Below are positions 12,061 to 25,200 of a DNA stretch of 64,000 nt, in pieces. The stretch is from Cristatella mucedo (taxonomy: Eukaryota > Bryozoa > Phylactolaemata > Cristatellidae): assembly GCA_009760855.2 (NCBI GenBank), contig WPIO01000001.1:13769001-13833000 (forward strand). Reading direction: 5' to 3'. A program made the position numbers and the translations under genes. Position 1 is the stretch's first letter, and the number at the start of each line of letters is the position of its first letter. The notes under the pieces were generated by a model. It worked only from the letters and a program-made list of their open reading frames with translations. It searched no databases and was not told where the DNA came from.

Positions 12061-14006
12061 ATCAAATATCCGAACGACCACGATCGATGCATAGTTCCAC
12101 ACATCAGCCAGGTGAGCAGGACGATCTGTTTTTCCCAACTGCATTACAGGTACTTCCATAGAAGCTCAGATATGTAGCTGTCGGAAACCTTACTTAGCCA
12201 GTCTTGAAATCCCAGGAAGAGCCACATAGTGGCATATGAGGCCCTCTACTCGGCAGAATAGCTTGGCAAAGCTCAGCAGCAATGGACAAAGTGCTACCTA
12301 CAGTGTCCATCAGGCAGCTACAACTCAAAATGAGCTGGTAAACTAACACAATCTCTTCGTTCACTTTGCTTTGCAAAGGTGTCACATAGGTTGTAGGAAA
12401 TGATCACCGAAAGGGAATGCTTGAAAAATGGCTAAATTGGTTTTAGGTCTACAATTGCAAAGCTGATGCTGTACTGTCTTCGTGGACACTGGAACAGTTC
12501 TTGAGCATAACAGGTAAGTTATTCTTCTTCGTACCATACCCATGTGCTTTGGCATGTGTATGGTCACTGCAGTTACAAGAACGGTGATGCCAAACTCACT
12601 CAGTAATATAAAATGCAGCTGCATATTTGCTGCTAAAAAAAAACGAAATCCCTTCCTGGGAACATCACGTAAGTGGAGAAGAAGCATACACAATAATTAG
12701 TGGTAATAACAAACAGCAATAATAATGACAAACATTCAGCACAAGGGCATGCCAAGAACAAAACGACAACACATCGTGAAGCTGATTAAAATAGCAGACC
12801 GTGCAAGCTTCACTGTTAATCGGTCTTCAACGGAAGAAGCCTGCACCGAGCATATTACTCCGGGCTATACGGATAATCTTTCTGGCTGAAGCTGCCCTTG
12901 GTCTACGATGCCGGGACGACAGGCACCAACCTGAGGCCCTTTGCTACACCGAAGAAGGGTACACGTGACGACAATTATTGCAAAAGGCAAAAACCTTGCC
13001 AACCAAGGTATCTTTCGGGGTGGCTACTTCTTGAAAGCATTTACAAGTTGCAAACACACCCCAAACAGCTGCACAAACACGCCCACTTAACAAAAACCTA
13101 CAGGGGACCGGTTTTGTGGACTGAGAATCTAGAGTGCACTTTTACCTGACTAAAAGCCAAGAACGTTCGTAAGCTGTCGTAAAAGTGTCGTAATGAACAT
13201 AACTGTTTCAGGACTCGAAACCACGAACTGGATAGTGAAGTAGGGAGCATGGTACCCCTGAGCTAAAGACTGGGAAGGGGAAGTTAACATAAACTGATTC
13301 AACAGCCTAATCTACTAGCAGTAAAAGTGCCCTATCAGCTATCAACCTGCTTGCAACATGCAACAGAGGATTGCCTCCTTCAGGACTTAAACCCACGACA
13401 AGCGGCGAGAAGTCTATCTTGCTGCTGGGCTAAGACCCGATAGGGGTGAAGGATAAGTCCAGTTGGTGCATACATCTATTTACAAAATTGGCAAGGGACA
13501 TTGGATCATCAGGTGCCAGATCTCTGATGGAGGACTCTGTGGTAATAAGGTGACTTCAATCACATTTCAACGGCAGCTCAAGTGTAATTAACTCAAGTGG
13601 GTATGAGAGCCATCTGGTGGCCCAGCCCATTCTAGATTTACATCCAATAAAGCACCTGCAAGACTGGCAAGGAAGAAGCATCAAGTCTAGAGATTTATCT
13701 GTCGAGGACTTCGTGGGATGAAAAGAGGCTATCTAGAAAAAAATAATTCACGACGACTGCCGAAGCTAGTGAGGCCAAAGGCTTATCAAATACAAAAAAG
13801 TACTAAAAACACGAAAAGAATTTATCAAGTACAAAAAGGTGGTTGACATGTATTAATCTTAACATACTGCTATATATGGAAGCACGTACACGAGATCTTA
13901 ATACACCTCTGAACACAGCTTAATGTGTTGTATGTATTCTATGCTTTTTGCAAGCTATAGTATAAATATACCAGAGAAAGCCGGTGATATTTCTCCGGCT
14001 TAATAC
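12061..14006. other. Intergenic DNA without a supported gene
   Basis: A minus-strand open frame at 12194-12385 has protein-like composition but no recognisable family and no paired splice sites. The rest shows scattered stop codons and no repeat homology to the LINE or SINE families of the window. Confidence 0.4.
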
Positions 14007-14298
14007 ATAATAATAATAATACTAATGCACTTGATAAAGCGCCCTCAGAGAACTCAATCTCTTTCTAGGCGCTTAACACTTGCTGCAAAGGGAAACGCGA
14101 TTGAATAGTGAGTAATATCATGCTCGATAAACAACATAAATAACATGGCATGTCACCCCTAACCATGTTATTCATGTTGTTTATCAAGCATGATATTACT
14201 CGCCATTCAATCACGGTTTCCCTCTGCAGCAAATGTAAAGCACCTAGAAAGAGATTGAGTTCTCTGAGGGGGATTTATCAAGTGCATTATTATTATTA
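14007..14298. repeat. Inverted pair of LINE 3' tails
   Basis: The left arm (about 14007-14148) is the LINE 3' tail on the minus strand, starting with the (ATT)n end and gcacttgataaagcgccctc. The right arm (about 14163-14298) is the same tail on the plus strand, ending in (ATT)n. A spacer of about 14 bp separates them. By eye the arms are near 90% identical over about 135 bp, so the locus is a long imperfect palindrome. Confidence 0.85.
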
Positions 14299-14827
14299 GA
14301 GGACTAGCATGAACTAGTGAGGATCAATTAAAAAATGTAAACCACTCATGCTACTTAAATGAAAACTTTCTTTTCGAATATGTGTTGTGTGCGTGTATTG
14401 CTAAACAGCAAACGACTTGGAGCACTCGGAACACAACCGAACTCAACAACGTTTAATCAACAACTCTTCCCTGCAGACGTTAATGCTAACGGAGCTTCCC
14501 GGTAGTCTACGCCCAGGAACGCCGAGCTCCAGGGCCGTCGCTAGCACTAGCAGCAGGAACGCTGCGCCTCGATTAGTCAGTCAAGGTCGGGTGGCCACCA
14601 CCCAGCCTAGTACCCTAGACGACATTAATTAGGCTCGGCACTATCACAGGCTGGGGTATGCATTCTCTATTACGATCTCAACATATGCCTGAACAATTAA
14701 TTAAAGAATAAAGACGTTCCACACAGAGGGAGAGAGTCTCTACACCAGTTACACACATTATTACAGTGGTGTGCGGGTACAATTAATTCAAATGGCCGTG
14801 TAGTGCTGAGGTACTTCAAATTCAAAA

Positions 14828-14985
14828 AAGCCTGGCTGATTTAACAGCCTCATTTATATAGCAGCAGAAGAGCTTTTACGGCTATCACTACGGCTTGCAA
14901 TAAGCGATAAAGCATCACCCATTGCAAAACTTGAACCCACGACCTCGGTGGAGAAGAGCAAGTCCCTTACCTCCTGGCTTAGACA
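14828..14985 (-). mobile_element. tRNA-derived SINE, family A
   Basis: The minus strand carries the gtcgtgggttcaagttttgc box B region, the aatgggtgatgctttatcgc block and the tail ending atgaggctgttaaatcagcc. It is diverged relative to the copy at 15041, which lies nearby in the opposite orientation. Confidence 0.75.
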
Positions 14986-15040
14986 CAAGAGCAAAAATAT
15001 CTACTCTACCAAGACTCGAATCTGAAATCTTCTGGTGTAT

Positions 15041-15212
15041 GGTGAGCCGTGATGGCACACTAGGTAAGGCGGTTGCTTTCACGACCTCGGGACCGAGGTC
15101 GTGGGTTCGATTCCTGCAGTGGGCGATCCTTTATCGCCACTGCAAGCAGTGGTGATAGCCGTAAAGGCTCTTCTGTCGCTAGACAAAAAGAGGCTGTTTA
15201 ATCAGCTAGGAT
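15041..15212 (+). mobile_element. tRNA-derived SINE, family A, well preserved
   Basis: The head is gtgagccgtgatggcacact followed by aggtaaggcggttgc (box A-like). Box B ggttcgattcc matches the RNA polymerase III consensus exactly. The body follows with ggcgatcctttatcgcc, a cactgcaagcagtggtgat hairpin and ccgtaaaggctcttctgtcg. The tail is aaaagaggctgtttaatcag, then ctagg and a T run. It is the best reference copy of this family in the window. Confidence 0.9.
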
Positions 15213-16479
15213 TTTTTTTTTAGTCAGATGCCTTATCCATTGGGCCATAGACCTGTCTTAAAATGCAAGTGGCTATGGAGATGCCTGGCACAAAACACTG
15301 CCTTCACTATGCTAACGGGATAAGGCAGTTGCTGCAACCAACATGCCTATAACTTGAGTATGTAAATTACCGCTTGAGCTTAACGACTTTACCATACACT
15401 ACAAACTCCAGAAATATATGACAACTGGTTAGATAGCAAGGGGAACTGGATAGGGTCGGCCAGGCAAGATGGACGCCTGGGGTGAGCAGCTCATTAAGAT
15501 GACATAAAGAGGACTGCCTAATTTAAGGTCAAGGTGAGGTCATACGTAGGCACTAAGTGGTTGAAAGCCTCTGCTGATTGGCAGTCCAAAAAAAAAGTTT
15601 GCCTCCCGACCACTACCAAGTGGATTATTGGAATTCTGTTTCGTGGATGCATGACAGTAAGTTCATGACAATTTGGTAATGAAAAGCGTCCTAAAATGAT
15701 TAGCCGCATACCTTTATCCGACTGAAACTCCGGTGGGGGCCCCCTGGCTGCAACAAAAGTGTAGCCGATGTGCATTACATTGATGAATTACAGGCCAACA
15801 GATATAACTTCAAGTGGTACACTAAAATAGATCAGTAAGAGCAAACAGGCTGCTTGAGGTCACTCTACTTGGCAGCAAGGCAATGATCCTCCCCCTAAGC
15901 ACAAGGCTGGTCACTCAAATAATTTTTTGGATAATCCTAAATCTGAACCCAATAGAACATTTATAACACGATATCAACATACAAGGTGAGACGAGATGCT
16001 CGGCCTCGACCTGCAGCTGACCTGTCAGATACAATTTAAGCATTTTGGAACAATAATACAATAGTGAAGAAAGCAATTACACTTGTGACCCTCTATGCCA
16101 GAGCTGCTACAAAAAGTAATAAAGAACCCTAATGGATCAGCATCTTAAGGCACACGTCTGTAAATGAATAATATTTTTCATGCTGTGTGCCTTGGATCAT
16201 AGGAAAACTATTTACCGGCTGGAGTAGCAGCCATAGCAGCAGTAGCCATATTGTGCAGTGAGGATTGTTTTGGTGAGTGAGTATTTATATATCAGCTAGA
16301 CTAATGGTTTTTACCACAGGTTATATGCTACTACCGTTGATGGTGGCTAAAACTGCTCTAGCAAAGTGGCTTTTAAGGCCAACTCTAACAAACCGTAAGC
16401 AAGCAGCTCCACAAGAAGAAGACTGAATGTCAAAGTATTTGCAGGCCAGCAGATGAGACCCACGATGTACAGATGCTCT
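15213..16479. other. Intergenic DNA without a supported gene
   Basis: The minus-strand frame at 15518-15775 contains two short blocks flanked by GT/AG dinucleotides, but the blocks would be separated by only 21 bp and match no family I know. Nothing else is seen. Confidence 0.35.
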
Positions 16480-16660
16480 AGGATATAAATATAATTCATT
16501 TATATAGCACCCTAAAAGAACTTAATCTCTATTCAGGTGCTTCACGTAAGCCACGGGGCTCGAGCCCACGTCCTTGGTCATCCAAACATTCACCTTGACC
16601 TTGGTTAGACTTAAGCATCTTAACCACTCGGCCGAACCAGCACAGCACGATATGAGCTTC
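16480..16660 (-). mobile_element. tRNA-derived SINE, family B
   Basis: The minus strand reads a tRNA-like head (ggttcggccgagtggttaag), a box B variant (gggctcgagcccc), then the tail gcacctgaatagagattaag and ttcttttagggtgctatata. The tail is the SINE-B signature repeated at 34195, 38225, 43620, 54600 and 60990. Confidence 0.85.
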
Positions 16661-17843
16661 CTTAAGGACTTGAACACTTGAAGATGCCCACAGATGTAGC
16701 CTGAAGATGCCCGGACACCCACACCGTCTAGGCTTTACGGTCAGCACGAGTCTTACGGAATCGTATTGTTTAGTACATAAGCAGCAGAAGTCTGTGAGCA
16801 GAACAGCCGAGCCCCGCATAAGCAAGAGTAACCCTTAAACTATGATGGGCACGGATTCTGGGAGCTATATATAAGCCTATTCAGAGAATAGTGGCATTGA
16901 TTCGAGGGCATCCCCACAATTAGGCACGGCTCCGGTTGTGCAGGGTCATTAAGCACTAATCGTAAGCTAACGGCAAGGTCAGTGCCCGAGGTTGTCTCGG
17001 TCACTGTAACGAGAGTGGAGCATGCTAGATTTGGAGCTAAGGCAATATCGTGTTAGTTAAATGCACCCACACTGGTGCCACAAGACGGCAGTGAATGGCT
17101 GAAGGTGCACACGAACTGATTTGCTCGCTCTTCACGACCTAGATCGTTGGTTGGAGCCCTGTAATGGACAATCCTTCATTGCCCACTGCAAATGGTGGAG
17201 ACAGCCGCTCTTATGCTGCAATATAAATTAAGGCCATTAAATCACACAGCCTTTACGTTGCTCATATATTTGCCAACAACTGCACAATATGAGTTGGTAC
17301 CCACATCATCCCTCTAACAGCAGTGCAAGTGCGACTAAAGCCAGTGGTCCTGCTCTTTTTCTATTGCTTTAGAAAGGAGATTATAGGACGAAATTCGTGG
17401 AAGTGCATGCAAAAGCAGAAGATACACGCGAAGTGGGAATCGAAAATTTATATTGAGTTTCCGGAGCCACGGCAGTATATACAAATAGCTTAGCACGGGT
17501 AAAACGTGCAGAGCTCCATTGTTTGAGACCTTCGAGCGGAAGGATCAGTCTTGATGAATCTACCCTCGCTATTGCAGATAGTTGAGATTCTTTAAGCTCA
17601 TTTGAAGCTCCTATTCAATGCTCATCGAATACCGTGACTGTCGATCCATTTACCGTGGAGCGACAGTGTCCAACCACCCATTTTCGGAGCTAATCTAGGT
17701 GCTCCTCGCTAAAACGATTAGTTGTGGGAGGTCGCAGGTTAAGTTCAAAAGACGAGAAGACACCATTTTTCTTCTCTGAAGCACTCGAACCCTCTCAATG
17801 GATGCCGGAGCTTCCAAATGGCAAATGTAATACGATTGCAATA
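16661..17843. other. Intergenic DNA with a decayed SINE-A
   Basis: Around 17115-17245 a plus-strand remnant of family A is visible (cacgacctagatcgttggt, then a gacaatccttcattgcc block and a gccattaaatca end). The rest holds no gene I can support. Confidence 0.5.
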
Positions 17844-17844
17844 T

Positions 17845-18700
17845 AATAATAACAGTAATGCACTTGATAAAGTGCCCTCTGAGAACTCAATCTCTCTCTA
17901 GGTGCTTTACATTTGCTGCGAAGGGAAATGCAATTGAATGGTGAGTAATATCATGCTTGATAAACAAACAAAATGAATAACATGGTTAGGGGTGACATGC
18001 ACAGGGTCAGCATGCAAATGTGGTTAGTGGCAGCATGCACAGTGTCAGCACGCATTAGCACATCAAGGACGAATCACAGGGACCCACTAAATGCTGTCCT
18101 AAATAGGTGTTTTTAGGTTCTTTTTAAATGTGGTCAAGTCAGATGATGTTCTGACGCAGGTCGGGAGGGAGTTCCTGGCTTTGGGAGCATACGAACTAAA
18201 CGCACGGTCTCCAAAGGATTTGAGGTTTGTACGAGGTATTTGTACACTGTTTGATTAAGAAAAGCGGGTGGTACGATGCTTGGCCTGATGGGGGAGTATA
18301 TCTGACAGATAGGCTGGGGCCAAAGAATGAAGTGACCTAAAAGTGAGCAGCAAAACCTCGAAGTCAATCCGTTGCTTGACTGGTAGCCAGTGCAGGTCGG
18401 CGAGAAGTGTGTGTAATGTGGCAACTGCGACGCTCACGAAAGACAAGCCTAGCTGCGGAGTTTTGCACCAGCTGCAATCGCCTGATCGCACATGCTGGTT
18501 GGCCAGTAAGCAGTGAGTTGCAGAAGTCGAAACGGGATGTAACGAATGCATGGACCAACTTGGACGTGGTATCCTTATCTAAACAAGCATGAATTTAGCA
18601 TGTTATGAAGCTGAAAATTGGCAGATTTGACTGTGGAGCTGATATGGTCGTCTAACGAGAGGTCGCTTTGGAATATTGCGTCGGCTATCGTTCGTAAGCG
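17845..18700 (-). mobile_element. LINE 3' end, CR1/L2-like
   Basis: On the minus strand the fragment begins inside ORF2 ([14 protein letters not shown] region), passes the [20 protein letters not shown] and [14 protein letters not shown] blocks, and ends in the family tail with (ATT)n at the left edge. Frameshifts split it into several overlapping frames. It lies just upstream of the RPA3 promoter region in opposite orientation. Confidence 0.88.
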
Positions 18701-18719
18701 AAGTGTTCTACCCAACCAC

Positions 18720-19279
18720 CAGTTTTGCTAAATTCCAACATCATAGTGCATAAGGGCCGCAGCAGTGCATGCGACGGAGAGTCAAACGGGCTAGGTGGCC
18801 ACAGCAGCACCAGACCCGGCGGTCAATCAAGAGGAAACTTGAATCGGTTAAAGCTGGCAGAAGCATCGTTGGCAGCCGGGTAACGCCTCAACAAATAAGC
18901 ACGGACAACGCACACTAAAAGCAAGAAAAACATGTATTGAATTGAAAAAATACTGAACATCTAAGCCTAACTTCACAAAGACAAACGAAACGCAAATGGG
19001 CGGTGGTCAGGCGTACACTTACGGTTGAGGGTGCAAGCCGGCAGGCACGCGCTTAGATTTATTACAACAGCGCACGTGAAGCGGTAACAGCAGCTCAGAG
19101 AAAAGAGCCGAGTATCTCAGATACAGCATATATTTCTAAAAGTCAATTTTTTCAGAGCTAAAAACATTAATTTTTTCTGAGTATAAATTTACCGTAAGCG
19201 AACGTGAGCGCAACTCGAAAGAGCCGAAGTGTCAACTGAGTCTACTCAATCGCAGCGCGGGAGCGGTGACCGAGTGTCC
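18720..19279 (+). promoter_or_regulatory. Probable RPA3 promoter and 5' UTR
   Basis: The block has many CpG dinucleotides compared with flanking DNA, especially 19190-19320 (gcgagcgt- and gaaagagccga-like motifs). It directly precedes the RPA3 start codon. No TATA box is obvious. Position and composition suggest a housekeeping promoter; the start site is unknown. Confidence 0.4.
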
Positions 19280-22200
19280 ATGGCCGGCGAAGCAAACTTC
19301 GTTGCGACTCATCGAGTGACTGAGCCTATGCTGCGAAATTTTGTAGGGAAGCGAGTGGCGCTCCTGGGATATGGATGCGAGGTATGCTGTTCCTAGGGCC
19401 CCTATTTCGTTGAATTCCTCCTATCAGACAAACTGCACCTCCACCGCCTGGTGCTTTTTAGTGTCGATGCTTCGTGCTCGCCGTTCATATGGCTGGTTAC
19501 CTCGTATGTCGGATAGTCACGAGTTCTTCGCAGCCGCTTAGCTACCGGGACTGGTCCTACCTCGACGCTTGTTGAGCACTCGTCGTCTAGGATAGCAAGC
19601 GAATGTACACACTGATCGTTTTCCTCTCTGCCTCGAATTGTGTGCTTGGTTAAAACCGATGGCGTGCGCTAAAAAACCGGTCAAAGCCACCTAGGGTGCC
19701 AGGCTAAGCGTTCCGAGTTCTGAATGCATTTCATTCGATTGCGGACGTGGGTCGCCGGCCAAGACCTTTAATAATAATAATATTACATTTGTTATAGTGC
19801 CCTCAGAGAACTCAGTGTCTTGATAGACGCTCCACATTTGCTGCAAAGGAAGCATGATCGAATGATTAGTTGGAGCATGCTCAATGACAACAAGCAGAAC
19901 TGGTTAGAGGTGACTGCACACGGTCAGCATGCAAATATGGTTATTGGCAGCATGCAAAGTGGCAGCACGCATGAGCACACAAAGGATGAATCCAATGGAC
20001 CCACTAAATGCCTTTGAGGTATAGGCGTGGGACCTCCTAGCAGCTGGTTACCGGAGCAAGTCTAGGCTACTCTCCATAGCAGTGGTCTGTCGCATAGCAT
20101 AGTCTGGCAAATCACCCAACCTGTTTTTAAAATAGCTGCCCTTCTCACTCGTGACTACCTTTGATGCTGAATTGGAGATGGTGTAAATTCAACTTGATGA
20201 TACCAAGCTCAGTAAACAGTGTGTACTAAAAACGTATTTTTTTATTACAATTAGCATTTAAAACCGTAGGGTGGCTCCACCCTTTGGGTGGAGCCAGCAG
20301 GCTCTGGCTACTTATGATAGCAGGGAAGCTGACTCGGGTACAATTCGACCTGAATTTAAGCATTTTAATTTAATTGTCCCTGAATTGATGCGAAATGCTT
20401 GTGACTACCAAATTTGTTCTTGGCAAGTAAAGTAAATTTCGGCTGATCCAACAGCCCCATTTCCATAGCAGCAGAGGCAGAGCCAGGATTTTTTGTCTAG
20501 GGGCACACCTGCAATATTTGTATGTAGTGGGCAAGACACGAGAGATTTTCATGTAGGGGCAAGACCCGCAAATAATGGAAAATTATACTGCACAATAGTA
20601 ATGTTCATTCGATAGGAACTTGGGGGCTGCTCATCGAGTTGAAGTAGGTCATAGTTTCGTCGTTGGTATAGTGGGGCCCTAAGAAAAGGAGGCAGCTCAG
20701 GTCGGTGTCCCAATGGGGGCAAATGCCCCCTGGCTCTGCCGATGCATAGCAGCAGAAGGGTCTTTTCGGTTGCCACCCTGTACGCCCCAGGCAATTAAGG
20801 ATATCTGCTGCAAGACTCGAACCCACAACCTGGGTCGTGAAGTGCAGCACCTTACTCTCTAGCCAAGATGAGATGTTGTTGATGTTGTATCTATAAGTGC
20901 TATGGCAAAAAGCCTTTTTTTTTAAAGAAGTCGTTCTTTGCTGATCAATCTGACTAGCTGGCACACACCTTATTTGATAGTTTTAGTGTGGCCCCTCGAA
21001 ACCCGAGGAATTCGAAAAACGACCAAGTCGTGGTGTAATAATGAAGTATTATTAAGTCTATCGGTGGATTATTGGCCTGACTCGTTTTGTAGTTCATCTA
21101 GCCTTGTACAAGCTACATCTTTTGGCATACTTTCAAGATCTGAGTACCATATTCTCACTTACTCTTGGGCCATTGTCGGAGCTGCTTGTATCACTTTAAA
21201 TATAAGTTGTGTTGTATCTCCATTGAGGTTTTTTAGCATTTCAAAAGCTTTGCATCATCTGTAAGTTTATGATATTACATGCAATTGCACATTAGCAGGC
21301 AAACGACAAGGGTCAAGAGTCAGTTATTGGTTCACAAGTTAGGTTGAGGTTTCTTTGGGCCCAGCAATGCAGACTGGAGTTTCTCAAATTTTGTTCTGCA
21401 GTTTAAATCAAATTTTTTTCTTAGAGAATCAAGAACCCATTTAGTGATTTTGTGGGAGGCACTACTTGTTAAGCGCTGCCTCACAGTTGCTTAATATACA
21501 GGATGTTTCTTGCCTTCTTTAGAGCATATCCTCAATGCAAGTCTTAAGCACCATAATGCTCCTGATGCATCATGCAACACTACACTTAGTGCTTAACCAG
21601 TCCATCACTAACTGAACGTTTGTTCTTTTACTTACTGTACTGTTTAGTCAAGTGTGCTAATGTTTTGTAGGCAGATTCGTCTTCACTCAGGTTCAAGATT
21701 AAGCAAGACGGCAAACCAGTGAGGGTGCAGCTATCAGAACCGGTACGCCCCGAGTTCCATAATTTTTGTTTTTACATCTTCATTTCAAAGGAATAAGATT
21801 GGATACATGCATCATTAGTTCCAGACTTAGATTTGTTATTTTGGCATTTTGGAACGAACTGTTTGCATTATAAATGTTAAAACGATTGGGGGCATTACGT
21901 GCCAGAGTGTGACGTCATTTGATAGCTCTCATATTTAAGGATGCCTGTTCGAGACTTCTAGGTGATACATGAGTCTCTTGAAGTTTTGTGGCTGGTCCCA
22001 TCTACTTGTCAGAAACCAGAAAAACAGTTATTTTGTACTTATTGTTAAACCTAAACATGTATACACATAATAATGATAATAGTAATACAACATTTGTACA
22101 ATGCCCTCATGAACTTATAATCTCTTTCTAGGTAGTTTACATATGCTGTAAGGGAAGCGTGTCAATATGGTTAGTAATAACATGCAACGTCCGAGTAATC

Positions 22201-25200
22201 TCGGTCAGCAAACCATTGTGTAAACAGTAGACGAGCATTGTTTGCAGTGACTGCTGTACATCCTGGTGTAGAGTGGTGGTTACAATAAATAATGTAAGTT
22301 GCACCAGTGAAGTCCTTTTCCTGATCACGTTGGTGTGCATACCTTGACCCAGGAGACTACCTCCGTGTGGACTAATTAATCATACCCATTTGAGTCATGT
22401 TAAGACATAGTACAACTCTAATTTCAGTTTACTGGATGTTATGGGAGCAGGACTGGCAAGTAGTTAAAAGTCTCTCATACTAACGCGACTTGGCAGGAGC
22501 TTCTTAGCGTATCTTCGATGCTGCATAGCTTTTCTCAAACTTTAGGTAAAACCCTTTTTTTGACTATGCTGCAAGTAGTAAGAATTTTGCACACTGTATG
22601 TACTAGCTGTTTTCTTCATTTCGCACGATGATACCTATCGATGTTTTATATCTTCAGTGGTGAGCTATTTAGCTTTTGCATCTACTGGGAATAGAAGGGT
22701 TAATGGTTTATTCACTAGACTCACGCTATGTATCAAAATCAGGCGGTCATTCGTCTAGTAATTCTAGCCCCACCGGTTGCAACCAACACTTCGTTATGCA
22801 GTGGATGTTCGTGTTTTTGCTTTAATGAGCTCTTTCATTTTGGTGTCTGCAGAAGACTATTCGTGTAGCCTGTGTACACAATCTGGCTGTTCTGATCCAA
22901 AATGACCTTTCACCAGATGACCACCTCAGCAGCACAGTCAAATCTGCCCACTTCCAGCTCAATAACCTTCTGGAAGTTCGGTTTTGCTTTGGTAAGGATA
23001 CCACAGCCAGGCTGGTCCATTAATTACCAACGTACCCAAACTTCCGAAACTCACCACTTGCAGATATTCTGACCCGTACAATAGGGCACTTACAGTTGGT
23101 GCAAGACTCTGCAACTGCCATATTGCGCTATTCTCACTGACCTGTACTGGCTCCCTGTCAGACAGATATCAAATTCAAGGTCCTGTCACTCACTACTAGG
23201 TCCCTTAATAATAATGATACATTTGTATAGCATCTTCATATAACTTAATCTCTTTCTGGGCACTTTACAGATGCTGTAAAGGAAACATTCTCTTGCTCCG
23301 GCCAACCGATCCAAAATACTTCCTAATCAGGTTTTGCCTACCCGCTATTATAACTAATCTAGTTTAGCTATGCCTATAATAAACCTCAAATCCTGTGGAG
23401 ACCGTGCCTTCAGTTCATATGATCTCAAAGCCTGTGTCACTACGAACTGATGCCACACCTCCTCTTAAATTGAATGTAAAAATAATCTAAAACCGATCTG
23501 TTTTATCACAGCATCTGTTCCGTTTGTGTGAATTGACCTTTACTTGAATATGTGTGCTGAAGTTGTGCTTGTTTTCACTGTGTTCACTAACCAATTGACT
23601 TGCTTCCTTCCCGGCTTAAAGTGCTCAGAAAGTTATTTAATAGACTTAAGACGCCTAGAAAGTCGTTCAATACTCCTAGGATGCTATGCAAGTGTATAGT
23701 ATTGCTATTAAGGACCTTCAGCTCGGTGGCTAGCACTTTCAGGTTTCTTGTTTATCTTCTTATCTGCTTAAAAAATGTGATTCCTAATGTCTGTGTTGCA
23801 ATTGAGCATGGTGAACAGCTTTGGGTATGGAAAGCTTGGAGGTGTCGTAGCTGCTGCCAAAAGCCTATTTTGGCTAGGGTTGTTTATTTATAAATGACTT
23901 AATGTTTGTAAGTTATTACCTCAATAATTGGTCGATCTCATGACATTTTTACAACGGCACCTACTGTTGTGTGTGTGCTCGCATTTGACTTGTTAGGTTG
24001 ATTTAGTGCAGGTATTCTTACGACAATGTTGCTCTGCCCAAGTGTGCATTTGTATGGAGTTAGCCGGGCATTAAAAACATTTTTGTTTTCTGCTACAGCT
24101 AAATATATACGTCGAACAAATTCTAATGGAAGTGTACGGCGTCGTGTTGAATGACTTGTCAATCAAAGCTGATTCATATATAGAACTCCCCAAGCAAGCT
24201 GCATCAACGTTCAGTAAGTGCACTTTGTTAGGGTTACCGTTAACAAGCCTGCACGTTTTACAACATAGTCGTGACGTTACGTCACACAGGTCATCCAAGC
24301 AGTTGGACAATTTGAGATGCTGTACACTGCGAGGACAGTTTTGCCAATGTACATTCTTGTGAGGACGTTGCTTAAGCAGTCTGCCGGTTGCGATTGCATC
24401 CTAGTATGCAAGGTATTGTAACGTGCAGGGTAGTATAATCTGACAATTGCAAATTGGCTGTGATTAACTCTGGGGATATTCTGCAGTCAGTAAATACTGT
24501 CTTCAAAATACGAAGCAACAGTTCTGCATGCATAAGAAAGCTCTCTGAACCATTTGCCACCCCCGTGGTTAGAAAATGACGTGGGAAGTTGCACAGACAC
24601 AACTGTCATTTCTGCTGCCTACAGCGGCAGCGCAAAAGTTTTTGCACCCTGAGGATCAAGATATGACCTCGAATATTTTTTTAATGTAATGCGGGCCAAC
24701 AATATTTTACCAGAAGATTGGCATGAGTTAGCAACATCCATAACAAATCGTGCATGCTGCCCCTTAGGTTCCTTACCATGTGCAGAAAAACGTGAACAAT
24801 TACCGTTTTAGGGGGTGTGGAGCAATTTCGGGTTTCTGATATAGTCGTCTTCTTCGAAAGGCATTATTTTGTAGTACCGTCTGAGCACTGTGAAGCAAGA
24901 TGTACTGAATGCACCAAGTATCCCTCTTTAAATGCATATCTGAACAACCGTGTTGAGGATTATCTCAGCAATCATTCAGGGTGTGAAGCATTGTATTTTG
25001 AGCATGCACAACCATAATCTGACTCACAGAATGATATAAAAATTGATGTAGAATAAAAAAACTACTTAAAGCCATTTTTTGATCAACGAGGAATTCAATA
25101 ATTCTTTTAAATTATTTCCTTTGTTCCTTCTCACAATCTCACTAAAAACTTTTTAATACATGCAGATCGCTGTGATTTTGGCAGACGAAGCTTCCTATGG

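Noticed and set aside
12194-12385. Minus-strand open frame with PLQSKVNEEIVLVYQLILS
   Set aside because: Protein-like composition but no family match, no credible acceptor and no neighbouring exons in phase.
15041-15120. Possible tRNA gene because of box A and a perfect box B
   Set aside because: It has no complete cloverleaf, and the same sequence continues into a repeated SINE body and tail at many sites.
15518-15775. Minus-strand blocks RGPPPEFQSDKG and RFSLPNCHELTVMHP bounded by GT/AG
   Set aside because: The implied intron would be only 21 bp, a multiple of three without a stop, and no family is recognised. A chance open frame is as likely.
23600-23893. Leucine-rich plus-strand open frame in RPA3 intron 2
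   Set aside because: T-rich composition explains the leucines. No splice sites join it to RPA3 and no motif is seen.
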